From: Enterococcus raffinosus
GTDB taxonomy: Bacteria; Bacillota; Bacilli; Lactobacillales; Enterococcaceae
Length of the DNA stretch: 64,000 nt
Assembly: GCF_018917525.1 (NCBI RefSeq)
Contig: NZ_JAHLOS010000015.1
Span: forward strand, 24,762 to 88,761
Reading direction: 5' to 3'
Below, piece after piece: positions 34,132 to 43,828 of this stretch. A program made the translations under genes and the position numbers. The stretch's first letter is position 1. Each line of letters opens with the position of its first letter. The notes below the pieces were generated by a model. It saw only the letters and a program-made list of their open reading frames with translations, did no database searches and was not told the DNA's origin.

Positions 34132-35682
34132 TTATTCCATCTTCCCTACAACTTTCACTCGAAGTCGTGTCGCATTTTCTGGGTGGTAGGCCAGTGGGGT
34201 TTCTTCGACTTCAACCAGCTCTATGGTTTCTTCGATAGCCCCTGCCAATTTTGCTTGATGCGCCGCTTTTTCTTTAGCGTCATTCATACTATCTTCTCTT
34301 GATAGTTTTGTATAAATGTAGATTTGTTCGTATTGCCCGCTTATTTGCGCAATGGACGCTCCGATCGCATTGGCGACGCCGCCATGTGGATTGTGATAAA
34401 CGTTTGCTACTCCGGCTAATTCTTGCGGAATGATGATTGCACCACCGCCGACTAATATCAGATCCACATCGCCGGAGCTGGTTTTCATTTTATCAATCGC
34501 TTCTTCGGTCATTTGTTTGATCGTTGCATAGGCTTTTTCGGCAAGCTCCAGCGGAACATCTTCAACTAGTGTTTTGTCTCCAATATCGGCAAGGCCCAAA
34601 CGTACAGCGATATCGGTGGTCGTTAATTGCTTTCCGCCAAATACCCGTGCTTCTTCAGTAATCTTATAGCCAACACTATCTGGTCCGACGGTAACCTGAT
34701 CGCCTACCTCACGAACGATACTTCCGCCACCGAGTCCAATCGAAACGATGTCCGGCATTCTGAAGTTCGTTCGAATCCCACCAACATCAACCGCTATTGA
34801 CGATTCTCGCGGAAATCCATCTGCTAGTACGCCTAAATCGGAGGTCGTTCCACCAACGTCCAAGACGATGGCGTTTGTGATTCTAGCTAAATAAGAAGCT
34901 CCGCGAATACTGTTCGTCGGGCCGCAGGCGATAGTTAAAATAGGAAAGCGTTTCGCGTATTCAATCGACATTAGTGTTCCATCGTTTTGACAGAGATAAA
35001 TCTCAGCATCATTGATCCCTTCACTTTTCAGTGCACGTTCAAAACCGCTGCTGGTTAACGCCATTACCTTATCTAACGCTGCATTCAAAATCGTGGCATT
35101 CTCTCTTTCCAACAGTCCGACAGAACCAATTTGTGAGGAGCAGGATATCGGAATGGATTCACCCAGTAGTTCTTTTGCCCATTTTTCGACAAGCAGCTCT
35201 TGATCGTTTTTTAGCGAAGAAAAGACGCCGACAATCGCTAATGATTCAATTTCCCCCTGCCAATTAGCTAACACCGTCTTGATTTCATCTTCATCCAATT
35301 CCGACAAAATCTGACCATCGTATTCATAGCCGCCATGTAATAGTTCATATTTTTCTCCGAGACATTCGATCATGTCTTCTGGCCAAGCCGTGAAGGGTTT
35401 AACAGAAGCTGTGGCCGGATATCCCAGCCGAATCACTCCGACCTTCGATAGTTTTTTTCGTTCAACGATCGCATTGGTACATTGAGTGGTACCAAGCATC
35501 GCGTGACTGATACTGCCTGCTTCAATCTGAGATTCAGCCATGACCTTATGCAAAGCCGCTTCGATCCCTGTTTGAATATCCCCACTAGTAGGGACCTTAA
35601 CACCATGTACAAGCTCTAAATTTTCATTAATGATCACAGCATCCGTATTGGTCCCGCCTACGTCAATTCCAATTCTATACAT
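34132..35682 (-). CDS. hydantoinase/oxoprolinase family protein (HyuA-like)
   Basis: This 516-aa protein begins YRIGIDVGGTNTDAVII, an actin-like ATP-binding phosphate-1 loop. It has LDVGGTTSDLGVL in the middle and a late LVGGGAIIIPQEL, as in the N-terminal HyuA half of ATP-dependent hydantoinases and oxoprolinases. No HyuB subunit is present. The partner instead is a DUF917 protein, whose 3' end it overlaps by 8 nt. Such pairs are found with NCS1 permeases and are thought to open cyclic amides such as hydantoins. The precise substrate is unknown. Confidence 0.88.
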   Translation of the reverse strand: MYRIGIDVGGTNTDAVIINENLELVHGVKVPTSGDIQTGIEAALHKVMAESQIEAGSISHAMLGTTQCTNAIVERKKLSKVGVIRLGYPATASVKPFTAWPEDMIECLGEKYELLHGGYEYDGQILSELDEDEIKTVLANWQGEIESLAIVGVFSSLKNDQELLVEKWAKELLGESIPISCSSQIGSVGLLERENATILNAALDKVMALTSSGFERALKSEGINDAEIYLCQNDGTLMSIEYAKRFPILTIACGPTNSIRGASYLARITNAIVLDVGGTTSDLGVLADGFPRESSIAVDVGGIRTNFRMPDIVSIGLGGGSIVREVGDQVTVGPDSVGYKITEEARVFGGKQLTTTDIAVRLGLADIGDKTLVEDVPLELAEKAYATIKQMTEEAIDKMKTSSGDVDLILVGGGAIIIPQELAGVANVYHNPHGGVANAIGASIAQISGQYEQIYIYTKLSREDSMNDAKEKAAHQAKLAGAIEETIELVEVEETPLAYHPENATRLRVKVVGKME

Positions 35683-36778
35683 GCTTTTGTCCCCCTTTTA
35701 CCGCTAACTCCTTCAACGGAATATAGTCCAAGTCGTAGCCAAAATAACGTGGCCCAACTGTCTGGATGCCTTCTTCGGTTTGCCATTTTTCATGACAAGG
35801 TAATGCCAAAACGCGGATTCTTTTCCCATATTTTAACGCCTCAGTGGTCACGGGCATCAAGGTTTCTAAGTCAACCATACAGATCAGATCGGGCGTCATG
35901 GTGATAACACTACCATCTTTTTCAGCAATCAGGTTTTCATTTTGGAAATAGATCTTCATAGTCGATCCTGCATCTTGATTCAAGCCTTCCAGAGTTGCTT
36001 CCCCGAAGTTAAAGCCGCCTTCCACTTTACGGATAACATCCATCATCTTCCCTTGGAACAGCTCTAGGCCATCGATTAATTTAAGCAGCTTTTCTAATTT
36101 GCTTGACTCTTCTAAACCGTTGCTACGGATTACTTCCCCGATTTTCTCTGACAGTGTTACGATGCCGTGAATACCATGATCTTTTAATTGTTGTCCAGTT
36201 GCTGGGTAAATGCTGATCAATGAACTAGCCCCCATCTCAACCGTTTGTACTCGGGCTAATCGCTCTGTCCACTTGTTGCTGATTGTTTCTGAAATCCCGA
36301 TATTCCCTTTTTCATCCGTGATAGCCATCGGCGTCGAGGAGACACCGCCTAGATTGAAGGTCGTCATCTGCAGCTCCGGAAACGCTCGGCCCATTCCATC
36401 ACAATCGACAATCGGAATCCCTTGAGACGCGGCCACCACGATGGGAATCATTGAATTCACACCGCCTGCCTCCATTGGGAATGTTCCGGCAATTTTTTCA
36501 ATCCCTAAATAACGACTCAGCTTCTGGAAAACACGAAGAAACTCGTCGCCTTTTGGAAATTTCTCGATCAATACTGAAGGAGCACCCATCATGGCTGAGG
36601 GAATAAAAAAGTCGTCATCCTGAACCTCATCTGGAGAAATCAAACGTACCGGACCGTGTTCCTTGATCGCTGAGAGGGCCATCATTTTACCAATATAGGG
36701 ATCTCCGCCGCCGCCTGTTCCTAAGAACGCTGCTCCGACGGCAATATTTTCAATTGCTTCTTCATTTAAATAACGCAT
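35675..36778 (-). CDS. DUF917 family protein
   Basis: This 367-aa protein with GAAFLGTGGGGDPYIGK at the N-terminus and GGVNSMIPIV in the middle is typical of DUF917, often annotated as a hydantoinase partner subunit. It lies between the permease (2 bp away) and the HyuA-like gene, with overlapping ends, so the three act together. No catalytic residue assignment is possible from the sequence alone. Confidence 0.87.
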   Translation of the reverse strand: MRYLNEEAIENIAVGAAFLGTGGGGDPYIGKMMALSAIKEHGPVRLISPDEVQDDDFFIPSAMMGAPSVLIEKFPKGDEFLRVFQKLSRYLGIEKIAGTFPMEAGGVNSMIPIVVAASQGIPIVDCDGMGRAFPELQMTTFNLGGVSSTPMAITDEKGNIGISETISNKWTERLARVQTVEMGASSLISIYPATGQQLKDHGIHGIVTLSEKIGEVIRSNGLEESSKLEKLLKLIDGLELFQGKMMDVIRKVEGGFNFGEATLEGLNQDAGSTMKIYFQNENLIAEKDGSVITMTPDLICMVDLETLMPVTTEALKYGKRIRVLALPCHEKWQTEEGIQTVGPRYFGYDLDYIPLKELAVKGGQKHV

Positions 36779-36780
36779 GG

Positions 36781-38067
36781 TTATTCCTCCACTTCTTTTG
36801 TATGCATTGCTGATTCATTTGTTTCTTTCATAAAAAGCTTGTTTCCAATCAAATAACAGCTAAAAGATAAAATGATTCCGATCAATGGCTGATTAGGAAA
36901 TTGCGGCAGCGATGGGAAAAAGCCTAGCACTACAGGAATTACTGCAATGACCGCGCCGATTAACCAGGAAATGATCCCCAGCCAATTAACTCCTGAAACG
37001 GGTGCCCATTTTGATGAATCGCCTTTTTGAACGACCCAATAAGAGGCGATCATTACTCCAGCAACTGCCGGAACCATCGCTGATAGGATGGACATAATTG
37101 GCACGAAATAATTTAAGATTCCCACAACTGCTAGCAAGGTTCCGATACCCCCAGCAATTGCTACGGCGACTTTTTCTTTTTCTTTTGAAATACCAAACAC
37201 GTTAATAATGGCTAAGCCGCCCGAAAACGCGTTAATGACGTTGGTTTTCCAAGTCGCCAAAATGAGTGCAATCCCTCCGATCAGCGGTGAGCCAATATTC
37301 ATGAACACACTGCTAATATCAGAGGTTTTATTGACGATAGCTAAAATGGCTCCAACGGCAATCATCAATACGCCTGCCGGAATGATTCCAGCACTTGCGG
37401 CTTTTACCACATCTGAACGTTTTCCTGAAAATTGCGAATAGTCACCAGCGATGACTGCCCCTAAGGCAAATGAACCGATCGTTACCGCCAAGCCGTCAAA
37501 AAATGAAAGCTGACTCGTCGGCTGATACGTCTGTAAAAGGTGACTGCCTTGTCCAGAAGAAAGAGCTTCGAACAGACCATATAGACAAACAATGACAAGA
37601 TACGGAACCGCAATATAATTGATCAGACGAATCAAACGGATGCCATAAATTGCTGTAACAAGCATAATGATTCCCCATATGATTGAGGAAATGGGGACAG
37701 AAATATGGATACCGTATAAATTCAAAAGATTAGCAAAGGCTGCTCCAGCAACATTTGTTTGGATGCCAAACCATCCTAAGCAAGCAATCGCTAAAATAAT
37801 GGATATGATTCGTTGCGATCCGACCTCGCCGAAAACCTGCTTTGCAATTTGAACGGTCGGTTTATGGAGATCCACGCTTTGCGTTCCTTGAAGGATCATA
37901 ATGACTACTGTAATCGCGTATCCGATCAAGCCCACTAATAACGCTTTTCCCAAACTCATTCCCGATACTAAGGTGCTGCCAATTAATAAACTCGGAACAC
38001 AGACCATCGAACCGCCCCAAATAAATGCTAAGCTGTACCAGGATTGTGTTTTATTTTTATCTTCCAT
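36781..38067 (-). CDS. NCS1-type cytosine/purine/hydantoin permease (CodB-like)
   Basis: This 428-aa membrane protein with about twelve segments belongs to the NCS1 family. Visible hallmarks are SLAFIWGGSMVCVPSLLIG in segment 1, and GDYSQFSGKRSD. It imports nucleobases, hydantoins or related ring compounds. Its place in front of DUF917 and HyuA-like genes argues for a cyclic amide that these enzymes open. It is first in the operon and faces an upstream PucR gene on the same strand. Confidence 0.88.
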   Translation of the reverse strand: MEDKNKTQSWYSLAFIWGGSMVCVPSLLIGSTLVSGMSLGKALLVGLIGYAITVVIMILQGTQSVDLHKPTVQIAKQVFGEVGSQRIISIILAIACLGWFGIQTNVAGAAFANLLNLYGIHISVPISSIIWGIIMLVTAIYGIRLIRLINYIAVPYLVIVCLYGLFEALSSGQGSHLLQTYQPTSQLSFFDGLAVTIGSFALGAVIAGDYSQFSGKRSDVVKAASAGIIPAGVLMIAVGAILAIVNKTSDISSVFMNIGSPLIGGIALILATWKTNVINAFSGGLAIINVFGISKEKEKVAVAIAGGIGTLLAVVGILNYFVPIMSILSAMVPAVAGVMIASYWVVQKGDSSKWAPVSGVNWLGIISWLIGAVIAVIPVVLGFFPSLPQFPNQPLIGIILSFSCYLIGNKLFMKETNESAMHTKEVEE

Positions 38068-38179
38068 ATCGTTCCCCCCTTGTATAAATCCCGATTATAC
38101 GTGAGGCAAAAGCAGATGTCTTTTTCTAAATGAAAAATAAATGAGAATATTTTTTGTTTTTTTACAATACAAATAGAGC

Positions 38180-38222
38180 TGCCTGCACTATCCAGCAGAG
38201 ATTGGATAGTGCAGGCAGCCAA
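38180..38222 (-). terminator. terminator after pucR-type gene
   Basis: CTGCCTGCACTATCC pairs perfectly with its complement around a 10-nt loop, 10 bp after the PucR stop. It separates the regulator from the permease operon, which then needs its own promoter. Confidence 0.75.
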
Positions 38223-38231
38223 GTTCTTCGA

Positions 38232-39806
38232 TCATAAGGTGTTCGAACGACGAACGATTCGATAGACCAGACAAGTAATTGAACATTCATAGCTATCAGA
38301 GATTCTCGTCACATCGCAGCCCAGCAGTTCATTGATGCGCTTAATTCGATATTTTACCGTATTTTTATGGATAAATAGGTAGTCGCCGCATTTTTGATAA
38401 TCGGCATCAGCATCTAGCAGAAACGTACATAATGTATGCATTTGCTCGGAATTTTCAATAATTGGTTGGATGTTTCTCAATACCTCATCGACTCTTACTT
38501 CTCCAGAGCGTACGTACTCGATTGCTTGCTGAACTTGGCGCACTTCGCTGATTGTAAAATGCTTTTTGCCGATAAACAGGGTCGAAAGCTCTTCTTTTAA
38601 GCTATTGATCAATTGATAATTTTTTCGAACGTCTGTCGTATTTCTCAAACGGGGACAAACCGCCAGACTCTCAATTTCCATCAGAAACTGACTGCTGCCT
38701 AAAAAGTTTTCACTCAGAGTTACCTCTTGGTCGTTGTATCTGTAATTCCCAAGCAATACGATTAATTGATCACCCAAAAGCTGGACGATACTTGTGTGAT
38801 AATACTTCGTTACGTAGTCAAGAACCTCCGCTTTTAGCTCCTTTTCCTTCTCAGGACTCTTCAGTTGAAATAGCCACATCAAATTGATGCTCTTCACATC
38901 GATGGACAGTTTATTTGCCAACCGATACATTTTTTCGCTTTCATCATTCAAGATGGCCTTGACCAGTCCATGCTCACTGACTTCGCCATGCTTTTTCCCC
39001 CACAGATTTAATGCGACTTGAATCAGCTCCACCGACTGCTCACATTCAGCTGGCGTTAAAGATTCATGCTCCTTCACTAAGTACAGATTCAACACACCAT
39101 TGTCCTTATGAAAGATTTCTCTAGAGAAAACCCAACAGCTCTCTTTCTTTGTTGGCGCATTAGTATTTCGCTCAGCATTCAACAAAAAATTTGCCAGATT
39201 TAGCTTTGAATTTCTTGGCCATCTTATTTGATTGATTATTTCCCCTTCATCATCAGTCAAAATAATATTGGCCCTCAGTAAGTCCGAAAGAGCTTTTAAA
39301 CTCATTTCTACATTTCTAAGATGCTCTGGTAAAGAAGAAGTCTTCTCTAACACTTCATTTACAATATTCTCGGTTGATTTTTGTTTAAGCAGCTCGGTCA
39401 TCACTTCAACAATTACTTCGTTATATCGTAACGAATAATCATCCTCAGGCATTTTTATGATGACAAAACCCAGCTCCTCGGCCACATCAATAACCTCTTG
39501 CGCCAAGTCATCTAAAACAATGCCGACATAATACAGAATAATGCCAAGTTCTCCCAAGCCGTGCAGCCGGCGAATTGCTTCACATTGCTTTTCAACATCG
39601 TCCTTGATTGTAAAAAAGGAACTGATGACTAGTTCTCCTGCATAATACTCATCCGGCAGACCAATTTTCTCGTTGAAAAACGACATATCAGATACTTCTA
39701 GAAAGGATAAAGAAGTCACGGTATTACTCAGATTCGTCGCGCCACTCACTACTTTCGCTTCTTTCAATGAAGGAAGCTTTAACAATTCTTCTAATTTTAC
39801 ACCCAT
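38232..39806 (-). CDS. PucR family transcriptional regulator
   Basis: This 524-aa protein has an N-terminal PucR domain (VKLEELLKLPSLKEAKVVSG) and a middle GGDEF-like/CdaR region. Its C-terminal HTH_30 (YQKCGDYLFIHKNTVKYRIKRINELLG) is the family DNA-binding region. PucR proteins activate purine or related nitrogen catabolism genes. It is upstream of and on the same strand as the permease/DUF917/HyuA operon, separated by a terminator, and is its probable activator. No membrane segment is seen. Confidence 0.9.
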   Translation of the reverse strand: MGVKLEELLKLPSLKEAKVVSGATNLSNTVTSLSFLEVSDMSFFNEKIGLPDEYYAGELVISSFFTIKDDVEKQCEAIRRLHGLGELGIILYYVGIVLDDLAQEVIDVAEELGFVIIKMPEDDYSLRYNEVIVEVMTELLKQKSTENIVNEVLEKTSSLPEHLRNVEMSLKALSDLLRANIILTDDEGEIINQIRWPRNSKLNLANFLLNAERNTNAPTKKESCWVFSREIFHKDNGVLNLYLVKEHESLTPAECEQSVELIQVALNLWGKKHGEVSEHGLVKAILNDESEKMYRLANKLSIDVKSINLMWLFQLKSPEKEKELKAEVLDYVTKYYHTSIVQLLGDQLIVLLGNYRYNDQEVTLSENFLGSSQFLMEIESLAVCPRLRNTTDVRKNYQLINSLKEELSTLFIGKKHFTISEVRQVQQAIEYVRSGEVRVDEVLRNIQPIIENSEQMHTLCTFLLDADADYQKCGDYLFIHKNTVKYRIKRINELLGCDVTRISDSYECSITCLVYRIVRRSNTL

Positions 39807-40207
39807 ATAATTCTCCTCTTATCCTTTCTTACTTTTTTTGGTGGCTGGGGAGGTGAAATCGAAAAAAATCCCGATACACTTGATAGTTCAAATTCTTTTC
39901 TTCCCTTTTACCTACCGCTTTGTTCTTATCTTTATATTCTTTAATTGTTTTGATGTAAAAACTGAGTTTGGGAAACGCTTTAAGAAAAATGGATAAGAGA
40001 CGGATTCTTTCCATTTTACTTTTTTCTTTCTACTTAGTCGTTACGCTAATTCATTATACAGCAAGTAAGCATTCCAAAAAACTCACTGATTTTTCGCGAG
40101 AAGTTTAACATCTATTCGCAACTTTACAATAATTCCAGAGATGTTTGTACTCAATGTCAAACTTTTAGGGAATTTTACTCTGATTTGTCTTTGGATCGAA
40201 AAAGACA
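39807..40207. other. non-coding gap of about 400 bp
   Basis: A 61-codon minus-strand frame (39829-40014) lacks a family or a convincing ribosome site and is not called. The pucR promoter should be here. Confidence 0.4.
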
Positions 40208-40238
40208 AACGGTGCTGTTTTCCATAGACAACACCGTT
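40208..40238 (-). terminator. terminator of the 62-aa gene
   Basis: AACGGTGTTGTC pairs with the AACAGCACCGTT arm on the minus strand, then TTGTCTTTTTC follows. It lies 85 bp after the stop of the small gene at 40323. Confidence 0.65.
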
Positions 40239-40322
40239 CACTAATTTTTTCCTATTTTGCTTAATTCACTTTGTGATAAACTCTGATACTCAAAGAAATA
40301 AGTAGCATTATCGATTACCAAT

Positions 40323-40511
40323 CTAATTATTTTCCGTTTCAATTTTCCTCAATACTTCTAACTCTTCCAAATCAAGAAAAAGATTCACTTTACCCGTATC
40401 CAAATCAACTTTTGCTTTGATTTCAAGACCTTTACTGATAAGCTTCCCTTTACCTGTATCTAGTTGTAATCTCATATCACCATATGACTTTGTTCTGTAG
40501 ATCTTTTCCAT
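40323..40511 (-). CDS. hypothetical small protein, 62 aa
   Basis: The start at 40511 has a strong GAGGAGGG site. The protein is charged and predicted beta-rich (MRLQLDTGKGKLISKGLEIK, then AKVDLDTGKVNLFLDLEELE), with two similar LDTGK segments that suggest a small internal duplication. No known family. The terminator downstream supports that it is a real single-gene unit. Confidence 0.6.
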   Translation of the reverse strand: MEKIYRTKSYGDMRLQLDTGKGKLISKGLEIKAKVDLDTGKVNLFLDLEELEVLRKIETENN

Positions 40512-40811
40512 AATATACCCTCCTCAAGTGTTTTATTACAGTGTATAGTACTTTTTCCTATGTGTGTTGATTTTGCAACAATATCTTAACTATCATTTTT
40601 GATCTTTTTAAAAATCAACCACCTTTTTAAAGGTTAGAGCAGAACAAAATACTCTTAACTCTAACCTATTCAATATAGGAGTTCTCAGATCATTAATTTT
40701 ACTAATTTGACCGACCCCGTCATTTGGCGATTTTTTGACTTAAATGTTTGAGATTTTATTATATAATGGAAATAAGAAACTATTTCACAACGCTTGAGGA
40801 GGTAGCTTATA

Positions 40812-40997
40812 ATGATTAACATAGACAAAGAAAAAATACTAAATACCTCTATCCAAGAACACAAAGAACAAGCCGCTGCTTTGATTACTCTTTCAAGAGT
40901 CAAAAAGAACGAACACAAGTCTCGTGACCCTAAAAAAGCGGAGCTGCTTAAATCCTTTGAGGATAAACGTGGCGGGTTTAAGATAGGGAATATATAA
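40812..40997 (+). CDS. hypothetical small protein, 61 aa
   Basis: ATG 40812 follows GAGGAGG, with a TATAAT -10 box about 50 bp upstream and a strong terminator just after, so it is an independent small gene. The product is basic and helical (NTSIQEHKEQAAALITLSRV), ending in KRGGFKIGNI. No family was recognised. It lies next to an orphan RelB-type antitoxin, transcribed towards it. Confidence 0.6.
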   Translation: MINIDKEKILNTSIQEHKEQAAALITLSRVKKNEHKSRDPKKAELLKSFEDKRGGFKIGNI

Positions 40998-41004
40998 AAA
41001 TGAA

Positions 41005-41053
41005 AACGGCGCTCTTCTCCTAGCTTATTGAGAAGAGCATCGTTGGCTTTTTT
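41005..41053 (+). terminator. terminator of the 61-aa gene
   Basis: AACGGCGCTCTTCTC pairs with GAGAAGAGCATCGTT, followed by GGCTTTTTT. Confidence 0.8.
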
Positions 41054-41085
41054 GACCTGTTGTGAAATAATCGATAATTTCACTC

Positions 41086-41349
41086 TCATTTATCTTCATT
41101 GAACCATTCATTGATTTTTTCGTCAGTATCTAATCTTCTGATTGGCAACTCTTCAGATAATTTTTGAATACTCAAAGTACGTTTATTTCTCTCTGCTAAT
41201 TCAGTCAAAAATGGGGCCTTTCCTTGTTCTACAATTTGATTATAAAACAGTACAATCGCCGTTTGGGGTGTGAGACCTAACTCAGCAATTATTTGTTCGG
41301 CATCACGCTTCAACTTGTCATCAATGAAAATTTCTAGTTTAGCCACCAC
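41086..41349 (-). CDS. RelB/DinJ family antitoxin, orphan
   Basis: This 87-aa protein begins KLEIFIDDKLKRDAEQIIAE, then LGLTPQTAIVLFYNQIV. It is the ribbon-helix-helix domain of RelB/DinJ antitoxins, followed by a C-terminal toxin-binding tail. These proteins neutralise RelE/YafQ-type mRNA endonucleases encoded just downstream. Here no toxin gene follows; the space is taken by the opposite-strand 61-aa gene. It is therefore an orphan, or the partner has been lost. Confidence 0.85.
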   Translation of the reverse strand: MVAKLEIFIDDKLKRDAEQIIAELGLTPQTAIVLFYNQIVEQGKAPFLTELAERNKRTLSIQKLSEELPIRRLDTDEKINEWFNEDK

Positions 41350-41458
41350 TAAACACCCCTCTTTCCGTTTCTTTCATTACAAAATAAATAGCACTAATAG
41401 TATCTTTGAAGTAAATTCATATGAATTTTTACTATAGCTCAAAAAAATTATCCGATGC

Positions 41459-42604
41459 TTACACCAGCGTGTCATCTTCCAAAATTTTTAAATAACTCTT
41501 GTAGCTAAACACACGATTCCTTTTCCCCCGAGATGTTTGTACGACGATTCCCAAGCCTTCGAGTTGCTTAATCGCTTTATTAATCGTAACAAACCCTATG
41601 TCAAAATAGTCAACTAATCCATTAACAGTCACTAAAGGTTGACTCAGTAAAAACTCATAGATATTTTTAACAGTATCTGATCGATAGTGCTCGTTAATGA
41701 TTTTCCCTCGATCAACTATAATTAAATCCGAAAGCTGTTCAATCTTATTCACTGCGTTCTGTGCAGTGTGAGTGACTACTTCCAAAAAGAAATTTATCCA
41801 TTGTTCATAATTTCCTGTATTTCTGACTGCCATCATGCGATCATAATACTCGTACTGATTTCGCTTTAATTCGAGACTAATATACAGAATAGGTTTCTGA
41901 ATCACCCTTTTTTCTAAAAGAAATAGAATAATTAGAAGTCTGCCAACTCGACCATTCCCATCTAAGAATGGATGGATCGTTTCAAATTGATAGTGGATCA
42001 AGCCTGCTTGAATGAGAGGATGCAAAGTATCAGAGCTGTGGATATATTTTTCTAACTCATTTAGGGCGTCATCCATCACTGTCACAGTCGGCGGGACATA
42101 TTTAGCCGTAGCGATGGTACTTCCTTGCGGCCCAATCCAATTTTGAGAATGTCTAAATTCTCCAGGATTTTTCTCTTGTCCTCTAACTCCCTCCATCAGC
42201 TTCATATGGATTTCTCTTAAAAATCTACATGAGAGTGGTAATTTTTTCTGCAACTCTAGCGCATAGTTTGTCGCCGCAATATAATTGACGATCTCCTCAA
42301 CATCTGCTAATTTTTCTGTATTTTCTGCTATCTCGGGATCGAGAATGTCTTCTAAAGTAGCCTGTGTCCCCTCAATTTGAGAAGATAAAACAGCTTCCTT
42401 GCGAATGTACTGATAAAGAAATATCGGCATATCAGGGATCATTTCACTTAACATGTTCAATCTTCCCAACGCTTCCATAGCGTCTGCTAATTGATTACTT
42501 ACCTCATTCATATCCAATTTGGGATTAGGAGGTAAAGGTGCGGGTGAAAAATACCTATAAGAATGTTTTTCGCTTGTTTGAATAAAATCTCCTGATCTTC
42601 CCAT
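41459..42604 (-). CDS. Fic family protein with winged-helix C-terminus
   Basis: This 381-aa protein has an N-terminal Fic_N region with the inhibitory motif SSQIEGT (74-80). The catalytic Fic core is HPFLDGNGRVGR (211-222), and a C-terminal winged helix has VNGLVDYFDIGFVTINKAI. Fic enzymes AMPylate proteins; in this class the SxxxEG helix of the same protein holds the enzyme in check. All key residues are present. It stands alone, with no separate antitoxin. The start at 42604 has an AAGGAG-like site (AAGGAGTTG). Confidence 0.92.
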   Translation of the reverse strand: MGRSGDFIQTSEKHSYRYFSPAPLPPNPKLDMNEVSNQLADAMEALGRLNMLSEMIPDMPIFLYQYIRKEAVLSSQIEGTQATLEDILDPEIAENTEKLADVEEIVNYIAATNYALELQKKLPLSCRFLREIHMKLMEGVRGQEKNPGEFRHSQNWIGPQGSTIATAKYVPPTVTVMDDALNELEKYIHSSDTLHPLIQAGLIHYQFETIHPFLDGNGRVGRLLIILFLLEKRVIQKPILYISLELKRNQYEYYDRMMAVRNTGNYEQWINFFLEVVTHTAQNAVNKIEQLSDLIIVDRGKIINEHYRSDTVKNIYEFLLSQPLVTVNGLVDYFDIGFVTINKAIKQLEGLGIVVQTSRGKRNRVFSYKSYLKILEDDTLV

Positions 42605-42830
42605 TTCATCAACTCCTTATATAATAAGAAATAAAAAGCTAGTCTATATTATACCGAACGACCATTTACGTATAATATGGAGGTGTTTACACTCGATTAT
42701 TATATGAAAATACAAATAAAGTATAACACGGATAGCTTTTATTCTCTATATTATACAAAGCGATCATTTTCCCAATGGAATACTATATTCTTCGAAAATC
42801 AATCCATGCTTGGATTCATGAATGATAAAA
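42605..42830. other. Fic promoter region, no gene
   Basis: The region is AT-rich with TATAAT-like boxes on both strands near 42650-42675. An 85-codon plus-strand frame here lacks support and runs through a terminator hairpin. Confidence 0.4.
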
Positions 42831-42872
42831 AATGGCGACCTTCTCAATTAGATACGAGAAGATCGCCATTGC
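42829..42872 (-). terminator. terminator of the nucleoside hydrolase/ECF operon
   Basis: AATGGCGA-CTTCTC (42831-42845 region) pairs with GAGAAG-TCGCCATT and is followed on the minus strand by TTTTTTA. It lies 12 bp after the nucleoside hydrolase stop. Confidence 0.8.
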
Positions 42873-42883
42873 TTGTACTTTTA

Positions 42884-43828
42884 TTAGTAAGTCTCTCTGG
42901 TCCCTTGATCCAATCTCACAAGTGCCTCCATTAAAACATCCACAAACCCTTCCCGATCGACCTCTTCTAACACAAGGGTCTGTTTCGGTTCTGGTGCGAT
43001 TCTGCGAAAATCGCCATAGGTTAAACCGCGTGCGGGTGAATCATCGGTAATGACGTGGATATCGGCGAAGCTGCCGGTGAATAGCTCTGGTTTTAACAAA
43101 TAGACAACCGCACACAGGTCATGAATCGGCGAATTGATAAAGCCAAATTGTCGTCCAGATTGATTATAGAAGGACAATAATTCATAGGCTAACTGGCTGA
43201 CTCTCCCTTTATCTTTTAGTTGATGGATTTCCTCTATCGTGATCTCGGCTTTTTCCGTTACATCTAAGCCGGACATAATGATCGGCAATCCGCTTTGAAA
43301 AACGATCTCGGCGGCGTCTGGATCGACGTAGATGTTAAATTCTGCCAGCGCTGTGTGGTTGCCGTGATGAATGCCGCCGCCCATTAAAGAAATTTCCTCA
43401 ATTTTCGGGAGTACTTCGGGATAGTTTTTGATCAAGAGCGCGATATTGGTCAATGGTCCTAAGGCGACAAGGGTTACCTTATCCTGACTTGCTTGAATTT
43501 TTTCGGTGAGAAATTGAACGCCGTTGCTTGATGTAATTGGATAATCTGCACCATCAAAATAGGGACCGTCCATCCCTGAATCTCCATGGGCTTCTGGTGC
43601 GGTTTGCAGCGGCTTGACTAAAGGACCTGCTTGACCTGTTGACAATGGAACATCTGCATTTAGAAAGCTTAAAATATTTTTGGCATTTTCAGTCACTTTT
43701 TTTAGTGTTTGGTTCCCGCCGATGGTGGTAATTCCTAGTATATTAAAGCTTTCTGGATTGGCGAGTGCCGCCATGATCGCCAGAGCATCGTCATGTCCGG
43801 GATCGCAATCAATCAGAAGGTTTTTCAT
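42884..43828 (-). CDS. nucleoside hydrolase (IunH family)
   Basis: This 314-aa enzyme opens with LLIDCDPGHDDALAIM, the calcium-binding DxDxxxDD signature, and has a late MVxxLxxHD-type region (FINSPIHDLCAVVYLL). It cleaves ribonucleosides to base and ribose. It is the last gene of an operon with a complete ECF transporter and overlaps the ATPase gene by 4 nt. In other bacteria the same pairing salvages queuosine (QueK with QrtT-type transporter), so that or another nucleoside is the likely substrate. This is inference from context. Confidence 0.92.
   Translation of the reverse strand: MKNLLIDCDPGHDDALAIMAALANPESFNILGITTIGGNQTLKKVTENAKNILSFLNADVPLSTGQAGPLVKPLQTAPEAHGDSGMDGPYFDGADYPITSSNGVQFLTEKIQASQDKVTLVALGPLTNIALLIKNYPEVLPKIEEISLMGGGIHHGNHTALAEFNIYVDPDAAEIVFQSGLPIIMSGLDVTEKAEITIEEIHQLKDKGRVSQLAYELLSFYNQSGRQFGFINSPIHDLCAVVYLLKPELFTGSFADIHVITDDSPARGLTYGDFRRIAPEPKQTLVLEEVDREGFVDVLMEALVRLDQGTRETY

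Noticed and set aside
39829..40014. 61-codon minus-strand frame upstream of the PucR gene
   Set aside because: No family, no convincing ribosome site, and it overlaps the expected promoter region.
40685..41089. 134-codon minus-strand frame that starts at the antitoxin stop, a possible toxin
   Set aside because: It is the antisense image of the well-supported 61-aa plus-strand gene and its terminator, and shows no toxin motif.
42677..42934. 85-codon plus-strand frame
   Set aside because: It runs through the terminator hairpin of the opposite operon and into the nucleoside hydrolase gene.
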